From Tsukamurella sputi (GTDB lineage Bacteria > Actinomycetota > Actinomycetes > Mycobacteriales > Mycobacteriaceae): 64,000 bases of DNA. The stretch lies in NCBI RefSeq assembly GCF_007858445.1, contig NZ_VIGV01000003.1, forward strand, positions 609,668 to 673,667, written 5' to 3'. Under the pieces are notes generated by a model. That model was not told the DNA's origin, did no database searches, and saw only the letters and a list, made by a program, of their open reading frames with translations. Below, in pieces: positions 1 through 8,530 of the stretch; the stretch's first letter is position 1; each line of letters opens with the position of its first letter. A program made the translations under genes and the position numbers.

Positions 1-502
1 TCCGGTGGTAGGTGATCGTCACCCCGGCCAGCCGCTCGGGCAGCGCGACGCCCCGTCGGAGCACCAGGTCGACGGTGCCTTCCTGCAGCTCCTCGACCAT
101 CGCAGACGGGAACAGCTCCCGCACCGTGATCGACGGTGAATCCTCCTGTGCGATGAGCGGTTCGAGCAGCTCGTAGGCCTCGTCGGCGGTGACGGCGGGG
201 CTGCGGCCCACGACGAAGACCCGCGGCCGCTCGGCGCCCGCGGCCCGCGCCCGCGCCGCGAGCAGCCGGGCGCCGGACAGGACGGACGGCGCACCGTCGT
301 ACAGCGAGCGGGCGGCGGCGGTGGGGGCGAGGCGCCGCCCGGACCGGGTGAACAGCGGCGTGCCGAGCTCGCGCTCGAGCTGGCGCAGCGCGGCCGAGAG
401 CGCCTGCTGGCTCAGGTGGAGGCGGGCCGCCGCGGCGGCCAGTGAGGGCTCCTCCATCGCGGCCACGAACTGCTCGAGCCGTCGGAGGTCGGGGGTGGTC
501 AC
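1..502 (-). CDS. LysR-family transcriptional regulator (C-terminus outside window)
   Basis: Reading from the GTG at 502, the N-terminus is a classic LysR winged helix-turn-helix: a leucine/alanine-rich first helix, then LHLSQQALSAALRQLERELG as the recognition region and LFTR at its end, followed by the beginning of the substrate-binding domain. It would bind DNA as a tetramer and respond to an unknown small ligand. The gene runs off the left edge, so about 167 of the usual 300 residues are seen. It is divergent from the short-chain dehydrogenase at 620, the usual arrangement when a LysR protein controls its neighbour; that regulatory link is inference. Confidence 0.85.
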   Translation of the reverse strand, partial: MTTPDLRRLEQFVAAMEEPSLAAAAARLHLSQQALSAALRQLERELGTPLFTRSGRRLAPTAAARSLYDGAPSVLSGARLLAARARAAGAERPRVFVVGRSPAVTADEAYELLEPLIAQEDSPSITVRELFPSAMVEELQEGTVDLVLRRGVALPERLAGVTITYHR

Positions 503-619
503 CCGACCAGCATCTCACAAGCAGAAGTAGTGAATAGAACCGAAAGATTCGATTGTTGGTTGTCTGTTCCCGCCCTACCTTGGAGATTGCACACATTCCC
601 CGACGCAAGGAGAAGAAAC
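503..619. promoter_or_regulatory. Divergent LysR/SDR control region
   Basis: This 117-bp gap between divergent starts is clearly less GC-rich than its surroundings, especially 525-600. It should hold both promoters and the LysR operator, but I could not single out one convincing T-N11-A site. An AAGGAGAAG ribosome site ends 5 nt before the dehydrogenase ATG. Confidence 0.4.
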
Positions 620-1369
620 ATGACGAAGCTCGCCGGTAAGTCCGCCGTCGTGGCCGGTGGCGGCAAGAACCTCGGTGGCCTGGTCAGCCGCCACCTGGCC
701 GGGCTGGGCGCGAACGTCGCCGTGCACTACAACAGCCCGTCGTCCGAGGCGGAGGCCCGCGAGACCGCGGCCGCCGTGGAGGCCGCGGGCGGCAAGGCGC
801 TGCTGTTCCAGGGCGACCTCACCGTCCCCGCGAACGTGACCGCGCTGTTCGACCAGGCCAAGGAGGCCTTCGGCGGCGTGGACGTGGCCGTGAACACCGT
901 CGGCAAGGTGCTGCGCAAGCCCATCCTCGAGACCACCGAGGAGGAGTACGACTCGATGCTCGACATCAACGCGAAGGCGGCGTACTTCTTCATCAAGGAG
1001 GCCGGCCGCACCCTCAACGACGACGGCACGCTGATCACCATCGTCACCGCGCTGCTCGGCGCCTTCACCGACGGCTACTCCACCTACGCGGGCGGCAAGT
1101 CGCCCGTCGAGCACTTCAACCGCGCCGCGGCGAAGGAGTTCGGTACGCGCGGGATCAGCGTCAACGCGATCGCGCCCGGACCGATGGACACGCCCTTCTT
1201 CTACGGCCAGGAGACGCCCGAGCGCGTCGAGTTCCACAAGTCGCAGGGCATGGGCAACCGCCTCACGAACACCTCGGACATCGCGCCCATCGTCGACTTC
1301 CTCTCCACCGACGGGCACTGGATCACCGGTCAGACCCTGTTCGCGAACGGCGGGTACACCACGCGCTGA
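620..1369 (+). CDS. Short-chain dehydrogenase/reductase
   Basis: A 249-residue classical SDR. The N-terminal nucleotide-binding glycine motif is GGGKNLGG (residues 18-25); DLTVPANV is the typical acidic/cofactor segment, NTVG replaces the common NNAG, and the catalytic Tyr/Lys pair is in YAGGK. The C-terminal NGGYTTR ending is usual for FabG-like SDRs. An upstream in-frame start at 530 exists, but the ATG at 620 has a strong AAGGAG site and aligns with family starts. Substrate is unknown. The divergent LysR gene suggests inducible expression. Confidence 0.88.
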   Translation: MTKLAGKSAVVAGGGKNLGGLVSRHLAGLGANVAVHYNSPSSEAEARETAAAVEAAGGKALLFQGDLTVPANVTALFDQAKEAFGGVDVAVNTVGKVLRKPILETTEEEYDSMLDINAKAAYFFIKEAGRTLNDDGTLITIVTALLGAFTDGYSTYAGGKSPVEHFNRAAAKEFGTRGISVNAIAPGPMDTPFFYGQETPERVEFHKSQGMGNRLTNTSDIAPIVDFLSTDGHWITGQTLFANGGYTTR

Positions 1370-1370
1370 C

Positions 1371-1389
1371 ATCGGCGCGCGCCGCCGAT
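1371..1389 (+). terminator. Short hairpin after the SDR gene
   Basis: ATCGGCG and CGCCGAT form a 7-bp stem with a 5-nt loop directly after the SDR stop codon. There is no T-tract, as is common for actinobacterial terminators. Weak evidence. Confidence 0.35.
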
Positions 1390-1456
1390 CCACGCGGCCT
1401 ACGATGATCGACGTTTCGTGCGATCACGAATTCGGACGACGAGCAGGAGATCTTCC

Positions 1457-2686
1457 GTGACCGATGGACCGTCGGCGGTGCGCCGCCGCTTGACCCGGAT
1501 GGCGGGGCGCGACCCCCACGAGGAGGGCCGCACGGCCACCACGTTGGAGCTGTTCTTCGACCTCACCTTCGTGGTGGTCTTCTCGCTCGCCGGTGTACAG
1601 CTGGCGGACGCGATCGCGGAGGGGCACTACCTGGCGGCCTTCCTGGGCTTCGGGCTGTGCGCCTTCGCGGCGATCTGGGCGTGGATCAACTTCACCTGGA
1701 TGGCCTCGGCCTTCGACACCGATGACTGGCTCTTCCGCGCGGTCACCATGCTGCAGATGATCGGTGTCTGCATCATGGGCCTCGGCGTCGAGCCCTTCTT
1801 CGCCTCGATCACCGCCCACGAACAGCCGAACAACACGGTGCTGGTGATCGGCTACGTGGTGATGCGTGTCGCGCTGCTCTCGCAGTGGGCCCGCGTGGCG
1901 ATCTCCTCGCCGCAGTACCGCACCGTCGCCGTCACGTACATCGTCGCGATCACCGTCGCCCAGATCGGTTGGCTCTTCAGCGCCTTCGCACCGCTGACGC
2001 TCGCGCAGTTCGTAGGCATCGGCGTCGTCCTGTTCGTCGTCGAGCTCGGCGGACCGTACATCGCCGAGCGGCGCGTGCGCACTCCCTGGAACCCGCACCA
2101 CATCGCCGAGCGCTACGGGCTGCTCACCATCATCACGCTCGGCGAGGGCGTGGTGGGCACGGTCGTGGCGCTGCAGGCGCTGCTCAAGGCGCAGGGTTGG
2201 AGCATCGACATCGCCGTCCTCGGCGTCGCGGCGATGGTGCTCAACCTGTCGATCTGGTGGATCTACTTCTCGATCCCCGTCGGGGAGGCGCTCGTCCGCA
2301 ACACCAACAAGTGCTTCGCCTGGGGCTACGGCCACATGGTGATCTTCCTGGCGATCGCGGCCTTCGGTGCCGGGCTGCACGTCGAGGCGCTGGGCGTCTC
2401 GCATGAGGCGCACGTGAGCAACGTAGTCGTCGCCTGCGCGTTCGTCCTGCCGCTCGTCGTCGCGGTCCTGGGGATCGAGATCATGGACGCCTACCTCACC
2501 GGATTCGACGGCCACCGCGCCCTCACCGTGGGCATCACCCTCGCGCTGCTCGGTGCCGGCGTGGCGGCGGTCGCCGCGGGGGCGACGCCGCTCGCCGCGC
2601 TGGTGTGGAGCGCGATCGCGCTGCTGGTGCAGGTCGTCGTCGAGGAGCTGTGGTCCGGCAAGCGCCGGGCCGAGCGCCTGGCCTAG
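1457..2686 (+). CDS. ltrA: Low temperature requirement protein A (LtrA) family membrane protein
   Basis: A 409-residue polytopic membrane protein. The N-terminal signature LELFFDLTFVVVFSLAG (about residues 33-49) and the later HIAERYGLLTIITLGEGVVG are hallmarks of the LtrA family (PF06772). About ten hydrophobic segments follow. The family was named from a cold-growth phenotype in Listeria, but its biochemical role is unknown. The start is the GTG at 1457 with AGGAG seven nt upstream; an in-frame start at 1418 lacks such a site. It is convergent with the PPK2 gene. Confidence 0.85.
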   Translation: MTDGPSAVRRRLTRMAGRDPHEEGRTATTLELFFDLTFVVVFSLAGVQLADAIAEGHYLAAFLGFGLCAFAAIWAWINFTWMASAFDTDDWLFRAVTMLQMIGVCIMGLGVEPFFASITAHEQPNNTVLVIGYVVMRVALLSQWARVAISSPQYRTVAVTYIVAITVAQIGWLFSAFAPLTLAQFVGIGVVLFVVELGGPYIAERRVRTPWNPHHIAERYGLLTIITLGEGVVGTVVALQALLKAQGWSIDIAVLGVAAMVLNLSIWWIYFSIPVGEALVRNTNKCFAWGYGHMVIFLAIAAFGAGLHVEALGVSHEAHVSNVVVACAFVLPLVVAVLGIEIMDAYLTGFDGHRALTVGITLALLGAGVAAVAAGATPLAALVWSAIALLVQVVVEELWSGKRRAERLA

Positions 2687-2777
2687 CCGCTCCCTATAGG
2701 GGCGGCGCACTCCCTACGTCCATGGACATGGGGAATGCACATCGGGATCTCGCGATGAACGCCCCGCTAGGGAGTCC

Positions 2778-2812
2778 CGACGGTGCCGGGCCCGCGCCGG
2801 GCGGCACCGTCG
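2778..2812. terminator. Bidirectional terminator hairpin between ltrA and ppk2
   Basis: CGACGGTGCC (2778-2787) and GGCACCGTCG (2803-2812) form a perfect 10-bp stem around a GC-rich 15-nt loop, between convergent genes. Each arm contains the octamer GACGGTGC or its complement, which recurs through the chromosomal part of the window. Confidence 0.6.
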
Positions 2813-2826
2813 GCCTGCGGCCCGGA

Positions 2827-3681
2827 TCAGGCCTGCTCGAGCCGCGCCTTCTCGTGCTCGACGTCGAAGTCGGCGGGCGGCCAGTCGAGGTTCAGGCCCT
2901 CGAGCGCCTCGATCAGCAATTCGGTGATCGCGAGCCGGCTGAACCACTTCCGGTCGGCCGGGATGACGTGCCACGGCGCACCGTCGGTGCTCGTGCGGTC
3001 CAGCATGGCCTGGTAGGCCTCCTGGTACTTCGGCCAGTAGCCGCGCTCGTCGATGTCGGCCGGGTTGTACTTCCAGAACTTGTCGGGGCGGTCGAGACGC
3101 TCCGCGAGGCGCTTGCGCTGCTCGTCGAGGGAGACGAACATCGCGCACTTGACGAGGGTGACGCCCGACTGGGCGAGGTCCTCCTCGAAGCTGTTGATGA
3201 TCTCGTAGCGCGGTTCCCAGACGTTCTGCGGCACCAGGTCGTGCACGCGGACCACCAGCACGTCCTCGTAGTGCGAGCGGTCGAAGACGCCGATCTGCCC
3301 GCCCTTGGGCGTCTGCTTGTGGATGCGCCAGAGGAAGTCGTGCGCCAGCTCCTCCTCGGTCGGCTTGCCGAAGGAGGCCGTCTTCACGCCCTGCGGATCG
3401 ACCATGCCGATCACGTGCCGGACGATGCCGCCCTTGCCGGCGGTGTCCATGCCCTGCAGCACCAACAGGACCGAGCGGTGATCGCCCGACCGGCCGTTCG
3501 CGTACAGCAGCTCCTGCAGCTCCGAGAGCCGCTCGCCGCGCTCCGCGAGGAGCTCCTCGCCGAAGGCCTTGTCACCGTCGAAACCGGGCTTGCCGGAGGT
3601 GTCGATGTCCTGGACCAGGGAGCCCGGCCGCCAGCGCAGAGCTGCGGACGCGGAACCGGACCAACCTTTGTCGTTCGCCAT
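2827..3681 (-). CDS. ppk2: Polyphosphate kinase 2 (PPK2) family protein
   Basis: A 284-residue PPK2-type P-loop kinase, which moves phosphate between polyphosphate and nucleotides. Walker A is GMDTAGKGG (about residues 77-85); the Walker B/active-site stretch is GVFDRSHYEDVLV; the lid-type Arg/Lys-rich segment DEQRKRLAERLDRPDKFWK and the C-terminal DRKWFSRLAITELL are family landmarks (PF03976). The length fits the single-domain class, for which AMP or nucleoside diphosphate substrates cannot be told apart by eye. It starts 50 bp from the divergent DUF445 gene. Confidence 0.9.
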   Translation of the reverse strand: MANDKGWSGSASAALRWRPGSLVQDIDTSGKPGFDGDKAFGEELLAERGERLSELQELLYANGRSGDHRSVLLVLQGMDTAGKGGIVRHVIGMVDPQGVKTASFGKPTEEELAHDFLWRIHKQTPKGGQIGVFDRSHYEDVLVVRVHDLVPQNVWEPRYEIINSFEEDLAQSGVTLVKCAMFVSLDEQRKRLAERLDRPDKFWKYNPADIDERGYWPKYQEAYQAMLDRTSTDGAPWHVIPADRKWFSRLAITELLIEALEGLNLDWPPADFDVEHEKARLEQA

Positions 3682-3731
3682 GGAGTCACCCTATCCGGCG
3701 AACCCGGGGGATCTTCGGGCAAGATCGACTC

Positions 3732-5075
3732 GTGACGGTGTCATCTCCCGCGGGATCCCCGCAGTCGTCCGGGACGAAATCCTCGCCCCGCGTCCCGGCC
3801 GGTCCGTTCGGCGGCACGCCCGACGCGCAGAAGCAGCGCGACCTGCGCAGGATGAAGGCGCTGGCGCTCTCCTTCCTCATCGGCGCGGCGATCATCTACC
3901 TGTTCTGCGAGTACCTCGACACGAAGGGCGCGCATCTCTCCATCGCCGGGCCGTGGGTGGGCTACGTGAAGGCCGCGGCCGAGGCGGGCATGGTGGGCGG
4001 CCTCGCGGACTGGTTCGCGGTGACCGCGCTGTTCCGGCACCCCCTGGGCCTGCCGATCCCGCACACGGCCATCATCAAGCGCAAGAAGGACCAGTTGGGC
4101 GACGCGCTCGGCGGCTTCGTCGAGAGCAATTTCCTCACGCCCGACGTGATCGCCGAGAAGGTGGGCTCGCTCGAGCTGAGCGGCCGCGTCGCGAACTGGA
4201 TGGCCGACCCCGACAACTCGCAGAAGCTGGGCGCCGAGGCCGCGAAGCTGGTCAAGGTGATGAGCGAGGTGCTGCGCGATGAGGACGTCGAGGCGGTGCT
4301 CAACTCGACGATCATCAAGCGGCTCGCCGAGCCGGAGTGGGGGCCGCCCATCGGGCGCCTCGTCGAGACCCTGCTGCAGGAGCAGCGCCAGCTGCCGCTG
4401 ATCAACCTGCTCGCCGAGCGGGCCCACCACTGGGCCCTGGGCAGCCAGGGGGTCATCGACAAGATCGTCGACACCGACGGTCCGCAGTGGTCGCCCAAGT
4501 TCGTCAACTCGCTCCTGGGGGAGCGGATCTACCGCGAGCTCGTCGAGTTCACCTGGAAGGTGCGCAGCGACCCGGACCACGAGGTGCGGCAGGCGATGAG
4601 CACCTTCCTGTGGGACTTCGCCTCCGACCTGCAGCACGACCCGCGCACCATCGCCAAGGTCGAGGACGTCAAGGCCGAGCTGATGGGCCGCGAGGAGGTC
4701 CGCACCGCGGCGCAGGCGGCGTGGCGGGCGGCGAAGCGGATGATCGAGGCCTCCGTCGAGGATCCCGACTCGACGCTGCGGGAGAAGTTCAGCGAGTCGG
4801 CGGCCCGGTTCGGTGTGCGGCTGCGTGACGATCAGGCGCTGCGCGGCAAGGTCGATTTCTGGGTCGACCGGTCGGTACGGCACCTCGTCGAGAACTATGC
4901 GGGACAGATCACATCGATCATCACGGACACCGTCGCGCGCTGGGACGCCGACGAGGCCTCCGACAAGATCGAGCTCGCCGTGGGACGTGACCTGCAGTTC
5001 ATCCGGATCAACGGCACCGTCGTGGGCTCCATCGCCGGCCTGGTGATCTACTCGATCACCCAGATCTTCTTCTGA
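3732..5075 (+). CDS. DUF445 family membrane protein
   Basis: A 447-residue protein beginning at a GTG. After a Pro/Ser-rich N-terminus, a membrane helix (about residues 38-55) is followed by the DUF445 (PF04286) signature AGMVGGLADWFAVTALFRHP and then a long, mostly helical charged region; a second membrane helix closes the C-terminus (SIAGLVIYSITQIFF). This topology is typical of DUF445 proteins, whose function is not established. It diverges from ppk2 and precedes the hbhA regulator by 85 bp. Confidence 0.88.
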   Translation: MTVSSPAGSPQSSGTKSSPRVPAGPFGGTPDAQKQRDLRRMKALALSFLIGAAIIYLFCEYLDTKGAHLSIAGPWVGYVKAAAEAGMVGGLADWFAVTALFRHPLGLPIPHTAIIKRKKDQLGDALGGFVESNFLTPDVIAEKVGSLELSGRVANWMADPDNSQKLGAEAAKLVKVMSEVLRDEDVEAVLNSTIIKRLAEPEWGPPIGRLVETLLQEQRQLPLINLLAERAHHWALGSQGVIDKIVDTDGPQWSPKFVNSLLGERIYRELVEFTWKVRSDPDHEVRQAMSTFLWDFASDLQHDPRTIAKVEDVKAELMGREEVRTAAQAAWRAAKRMIEASVEDPDSTLREKFSESAARFGVRLRDDQALRGKVDFWVDRSVRHLVENYAGQITSIITDTVARWDADEASDKIELAVGRDLQFIRINGTVVGSIAGLVIYSITQIFF

Positions 5076-5087
5076 TTGAAATCACTC

Positions 5088-5131
5088 TGCTAGCAAACTG
5101 CTTGCAAGAGCTAGCACTAGCTGTTAGCGTG
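5088..5131 (+). promoter_or_regulatory. GCTAGC-repeat operator/promoter before the XRE-hbhA operon
   Basis: The 85-bp gap contains TGCTAGCA (an 8-bp palindrome at 5088-5095), a diverged copy around TTGCAAG, then AGCTAGCA and CTAGCTGTTAGC. TAGCGT near 5123 fits a TANNNT -10 box. The clustering just before an XRE regulator suggests autoregulation; this is inference. Confidence 0.5.
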
Positions 5132-5160
5132 GAATCAGCCGCGCAGACGGGAGACCGGAT

Positions 5161-5541
5161 ATGACGAGCGACGAAGAGACCGTAGAGAATTCGGGATCCG
5201 ACATCGGAGCGTTCATCCGGGCGCAACGTCTTGCGGCGGAGGTGTCCATCCGGCAGCTGGCCGAGAAGGCGGGGGTTTCCAACCCGTACCTCAGCCAGAT
5301 CGAGCGGGGGCTCCGACGACCGTCGGCCGACGTGCTCGGGCAGATCGCCAAAGCGCTGCGGCTCTCGGCGGAGGTGCTCTACGTCCAGGCCGGGATCCTC
5401 GAGGAGCGTCCGGAATCCCCGGTGCGCGACGCGCTGATCGCGGACACGACCATCACCGAGCGGCAGAAGCAGGCACTCCTCGAGATCTACGAGAGCTTCC
5501 GCCGCGAGAACGAGACTGCACTGAAGGAGATCACCCCATGA
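5161..5541 (+). CDS. XRE-type helix-turn-helix regulator (Rv0474-like)
   Basis: A 126-residue Cro/CI-type regulator. The HTH spans residues 16-71: IRAQRLAAEVSIRQLAEKAG, SNPYLSQIERGLRRPS, then the family leucine pattern to ALRLSAEVLY. The C-terminus is a short helix. In mycobacteria the orthologous position (Rv0474) is directly upstream of hbhA; here the stop overlaps the hbhA ATG by 4 bp (ATGA), so the two are translationally coupled. The upstream GCTAGC repeats are the likely operator. Confidence 0.9.
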   Translation: MTSDEETVENSGSDIGAFIRAQRLAAEVSIRQLAEKAGVSNPYLSQIERGLRRPSADVLGQIAKALRLSAEVLYVQAGILEERPESPVRDALIADTTITERQKQALLEIYESFRRENETALKEITP

Positions 5542-6167
5542 CCGAGCAGAACACCCTCGACGACCTGAAGACCCCGCTGTTCGCCGCTCTCGGCGCCGGT
5601 GACTACGCCTACGAGGCCGTCTCCGAGGTGGTCGAGAAGCTGCGCGCCGCCGCCACCGACGCTTCCAAGGACTTCCAGACCAAGGTCGAGGAGGCCCAGG
5701 CCAAGGTCGAGGAGGCCGCCGATTCCGCGCAGGCCAAGCTGACCGAGGCCGCCGACGGCCTGCCCAAGGACGTCGACGAGCTGCGCGCCAAGTTCACCGC
5801 CGACGAGCTCCGCAAGGTCGCCGCCGCGTACATCCAGGTCGCCACCGACATCTACGAGTCGCTCGCCGAGCGCGGCGAGACCGCCTTCGAGCGCCTCAAG
5901 TCCGGCTCCGTGATCGAGGACGCCACCGAGCAGGCCACCAAGGCCTACAACCAGGCCGTCGAGCTGACCGAGTCCTCGCTGGGCCAGGTCGCCACCGCCA
6001 CCAAGCAGGTCGGCGAGCGCGCCGCCAAGCTGGTCGGCCGCGCGGGCGACGAGGCCGAGGCCGCTGCCGACAAGGCCGAGGCCACCGTCAAGGAGGCCAC
6101 CGAGAAGGCCACCGCCGCCGTCAAGAAGGCCGCCCCGAAGGCCGCCCCCAAGAAGGCCGACGCGTAA
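5538..6167 (+). CDS. hbhA: Heparin-binding haemagglutinin homologue HbhA
   Basis: A 209-residue, almost entirely helical protein: N-terminal segment LDDLKTPLFAALGAGDYAYE, a long coiled coil (about residues 35-150) and a C-terminal Lys/Ala/Pro-rich tail with repeats such as KKAAPKAAPKKADA, the part that binds heparan sulphate in M. tuberculosis HbhA. There is no signal peptide, as in the mycobacterial protein. In mycobacteria it is a surface adhesin also linked to lipid inclusions and polar growth. Neighbour order (XRE-hbhA-DUF2516) supports orthology. Confidence 0.92.
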   Translation: MTEQNTLDDLKTPLFAALGAGDYAYEAVSEVVEKLRAAATDASKDFQTKVEEAQAKVEEAADSAQAKLTEAADGLPKDVDELRAKFTADELRKVAAAYIQVATDIYESLAERGETAFERLKSGSVIEDATEQATKAYNQAVELTESSLGQVATATKQVGERAAKLVGRAGDEAEAAADKAEATVKEATEKATAAVKKAAPKAAPKKADA

Positions 6168-6190
6168 TCCGCGTCACTGCGAGTTCCACC

Positions 6191-6223
6191 CGGGCGCCCG
6201 GCGGCACTGCCGCCGGGCGCCCG
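6191..6223 (+). terminator. Strong terminator after hbhA
   Basis: A perfect 15-bp GC stem (arms 6191-6205 and 6209-6223) with a 3-nt ACT loop, followed by CCTTTA. It lies between hbhA and the DUF2516 gene and would uncouple them. Confidence 0.8.
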
Positions 6224-6240
6224 ACCTTTAGGCTGGTGTC

Positions 6241-6540
6241 ATGGACGTTTTCCTCTACGGAGTCAACACCGTGAGCCTGCTCGCGTCACTCATCGTCACG
6301 ATCGCCCTCCTCGCGACGGGCGCCTTCGTTCTGGTCCACGCGCTCCGTGCCCCGGCCGACGCCTTCACGGCCGCGGGGAAGTGGACGAAGAAGGGGTGGA
6401 CGATCACCCTGGTCTTCTGCCTGCTCCTCGTGCTGGCCGGGCTGAACTACATGGGCACCGTCGTCGGGGCGATCGGGATCCTGGTGTACCTGCTCGATGT
6501 GAAGCCGAAGCTCGACGAAATCCGACGCCCGCGGTATTGA
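6241..6540 (+). CDS. DUF2516 small membrane protein (Rv0476-like)
   Basis: A 99-residue integral membrane protein with hydrophobic helices at about residues 9-34 and 52-86, separated by the conserved RAPADAFTAAGKWTKKGW loop that defines DUF2516 (PF10724). Function is unknown. It keeps the mycobacterial position directly after hbhA, though a strong hairpin separates the two here, and it precedes the hydrolase by 24 bp. Confidence 0.85.
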   Translation: MDVFLYGVNTVSLLASLIVTIALLATGAFVLVHALRAPADAFTAAGKWTKKGWTITLVFCLLLVLAGLNYMGTVVGAIGILVYLLDVKPKLDEIRRPRY

Positions 6541-6564
6541 ACTCTAGTTAGTAAGGTTGTCCGC

Positions 6565-7617
6565 ATGAAGATCTCCAGGAAGCTCGTCGTCGGCGCCGCG
6601 GGTGCTCTCGGCGCGGGTGCCGCCGCCATCGCCGCCGGCGTCGCGGCCTACGCGCTCTCGTCCCCGGCCGAGCCGGCGAACGCCAAGCTGATCGAGGACT
6701 ACGACGGACCGTTCGAGGACGGCACCGTCGTCTCCGGTGACGGCACCCGCCTGCACACCCGGGTGTGGGGGCCGGAGGACGGCCCGATCGCCGTGCTCAT
6801 CCACGGCTGGACCTGCAACCTGACCAACTTCCCGCGGCAGGTCGAGCACCTCGTCGCGCGCGGCCACCGCGTCGTCGCCTACGACCAGCGCGGCCACGGC
6901 GAGTCCGAGGCGGGTGCCTTCGCCTTCTCCGCGGGCGTGCTCGCCGACGACCTGCACGCGGTGCTCGCCGCCCACGTCCCGGCCGGGAAGAAGGCGCTGC
7001 TCGTGGGGCACAGCATGGGCGCGATCACCATCATGGCCTGGGCCGACAAGTACACCGCCGAGGTCGCCGAGCGCGCCCACCACGCGGTGCTCGTCTCCAC
7101 CTACGCCCGCGACGCCGTCGCCGGGTTCGCCGGCGCCACCCCGCTGGCCGCGCTCCCGCGCGTCGCGCCGCGGTTCACCCAGAAGCTCGGCGACGGGGTT
7201 CTCGGCGCCAACGTCAGGGTGCGGCACAACCGCCTGCACACCGCCGTGATCCGGTACACCGCGCTGTGCGGCTACGCCTCCTACGGCGCCGTGCGCTACA
7301 CCGAGGACATGGTCGCCTCGTGCCCGTCGGACGTGCGCGCCGAGTGGGGCCACGTCCTCGCGAACGTCGACGTGAGCGAGGGCCTGCGCAAGATCACCAT
7401 CCCCACGTCCGTCGTGGTGGGCCAGTTCGACCACCTCACGCCGCCCGCGGACGCCGACATCATCGCCGGTGAGCTCCGCGTCGCCGGGCAGCTGGATCGT
7501 TTCGCCGTGATCCGCGACTCCGGGCACATGCTGCCGCTCGAACAGCCGGAGAAGCTGAACACGCTGCTGGACTCCGTCCTCGACGGCCGCCCCGTCGCCT
7601 CGGGAGCGCCCGAGTAG
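6565..7617 (+). CDS. Membrane-anchored or secreted alpha/beta hydrolase
   Basis: A 350-residue alpha/beta hydrolase. Residues 1-37 form a signal or anchor sequence (basic MKISRK, then an Ala/Gly-rich hydrophobic run). HGW is the oxyanion-type strand-3 motif, the nucleophile elbow is GHSMG (about residues 148-152), the acid is probably D in GQFDHLTP and the base H in DSGHMLP. It belongs to the AB-hydrolase-1 fold; the substrate is unknown, with a lipid or ester plausible. It is convergent with purU. Confidence 0.85.
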   Translation: MKISRKLVVGAAGALGAGAAAIAAGVAAYALSSPAEPANAKLIEDYDGPFEDGTVVSGDGTRLHTRVWGPEDGPIAVLIHGWTCNLTNFPRQVEHLVARGHRVVAYDQRGHGESEAGAFAFSAGVLADDLHAVLAAHVPAGKKALLVGHSMGAITIMAWADKYTAEVAERAHHAVLVSTYARDAVAGFAGATPLAALPRVAPRFTQKLGDGVLGANVRVRHNRLHTAVIRYTALCGYASYGAVRYTEDMVASCPSDVRAEWGHVLANVDVSEGLRKITIPTSVVVGQFDHLTPPADADIIAGELRVAGQLDRFAVIRDSGHMLPLEQPEKLNTLLDSVLDGRPVASGAPE

Positions 7618-7644
7618 CGCACCGTCGGGCCGCGGAGGCGGGCG

Positions 7645-8511
7645 TCAGGAGAAGACGACCGTCTTCCGGCCGTGCACGAGCACCCGGTTCTCGAGGTGCC
7701 AGCGCAGGCCGCGCGCCAGCACGACCTTCTCGATGTCGCGGCCGCGCAGCACCATGTCGGCCGCGGCGTCGGCGTGGTCCACGCGCGCGACGTCCTGCTC
7801 GATGATCGGACCCGCGTCGAGGTCCGCCGTGACGTAGTGGCAGGTTGCGCCGATCAACTTCACGCCGCGCGCGAAGGCCTGGTGGTAGGGCCGCGCTCCG
7901 ACGAAGCTGGGCAGGAAGCTGTGGTGGATGTTGATCGCCCGGCCGGCCCAGGCCTCGCACAGCTCGGCGGGCAGTACCTGCATGAAGCGGGCCAGCACAA
8001 CGGCATCCGGATCGAACTGATCGGTCAGTCCCGCGACCTCCGCGAAGGCCGCCGACTTGTCCTCGCCGGCGCCGGGGAAGGGCACGTGGTGGAACGGGAT
8101 GTCCAGCCGCTCCACGAAGTCGCGCAGATCCTCGTGGTTGCCGATCACCGCCGCGATGCGCGCGTTGAGCTCGCCCGTCGCCACCCGGCCGACGAGGTCG
8201 TGCAGGCAGTGCCCCTCCTTGCTCACCAGCAGGACGATGTCCTTCGGCTCCGCGGTGGAGGTCAACCGCCATTCGGTCTCGGGGCCGAGCTCCGCGGCCA
8301 CCTCGCTCGCGAACCGCTCCCGCAGCTCCTCCAGCGACAGGGACACCGAATCGGCCCGCACGGCCTGACGGGTGAAGAACCAGCCGGAGTCCTGATCCGA
8401 GTGGTACCCGGCCTCCACGATCCACCCGCCCACGTCGGCGAGGAAGGTCGAGATGCGGGCCACGATGCCCGTGGTGTCGGGGCAGCCCAGAGTCAGAACG
8501 TAGCGCGTCAC
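7645..8511 (-). CDS. purU: Formyltetrahydrofolate deformylase
   Basis: Hydrolyses 10-formyl-THF to formate and THF, balancing one-carbon pools. An N-terminal ACT domain ([18 protein letters not shown]) is followed by the formyltransferase-fold domain: AVIGNHEDL, then FHHVPFP, the catalytic Asn/His in [11 protein letters not shown] and the Asp in [15 protein letters not shown] chose the GTG at 8511 because the ACT domain then begins at once, as in homologues; a GTG at 8538 with a GGAG site adds nine residues but would overlap deoC head to head by 8 bp. Confidence 0.93.
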   Translation of the reverse strand: MTRYVLTLGCPDTTGIVARISTFLADVGGWIVEAGYHSDQDSGWFFTRQAVRADSVSLSLEELRERFASEVAAELGPETEWRLTSTAEPKDIVLLVSKEGHCLHDLVGRVATGELNARIAAVIGNHEDLRDFVERLDIPFHHVPFPGAGEDKSAAFAEVAGLTDQFDPDAVVLARFMQVLPAELCEAWAGRAINIHHSFLPSFVGARPYHQAFARGVKLIGATCHYVTADLDAGPIIEQDVARVDHADAAADMVLRGRDIEKVVLARGLRWHLENRVLVHGRKTVVFS

Positions 8512-8530
8512 GAACGGTATCGTCTCAAAC

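Noticed and set aside
5538-6167. hbhA as a phage- or plasmid-derived repeat protein
   Set aside because: Neighbours, tail composition and length match the conserved mycobacterial chromosomal locus.
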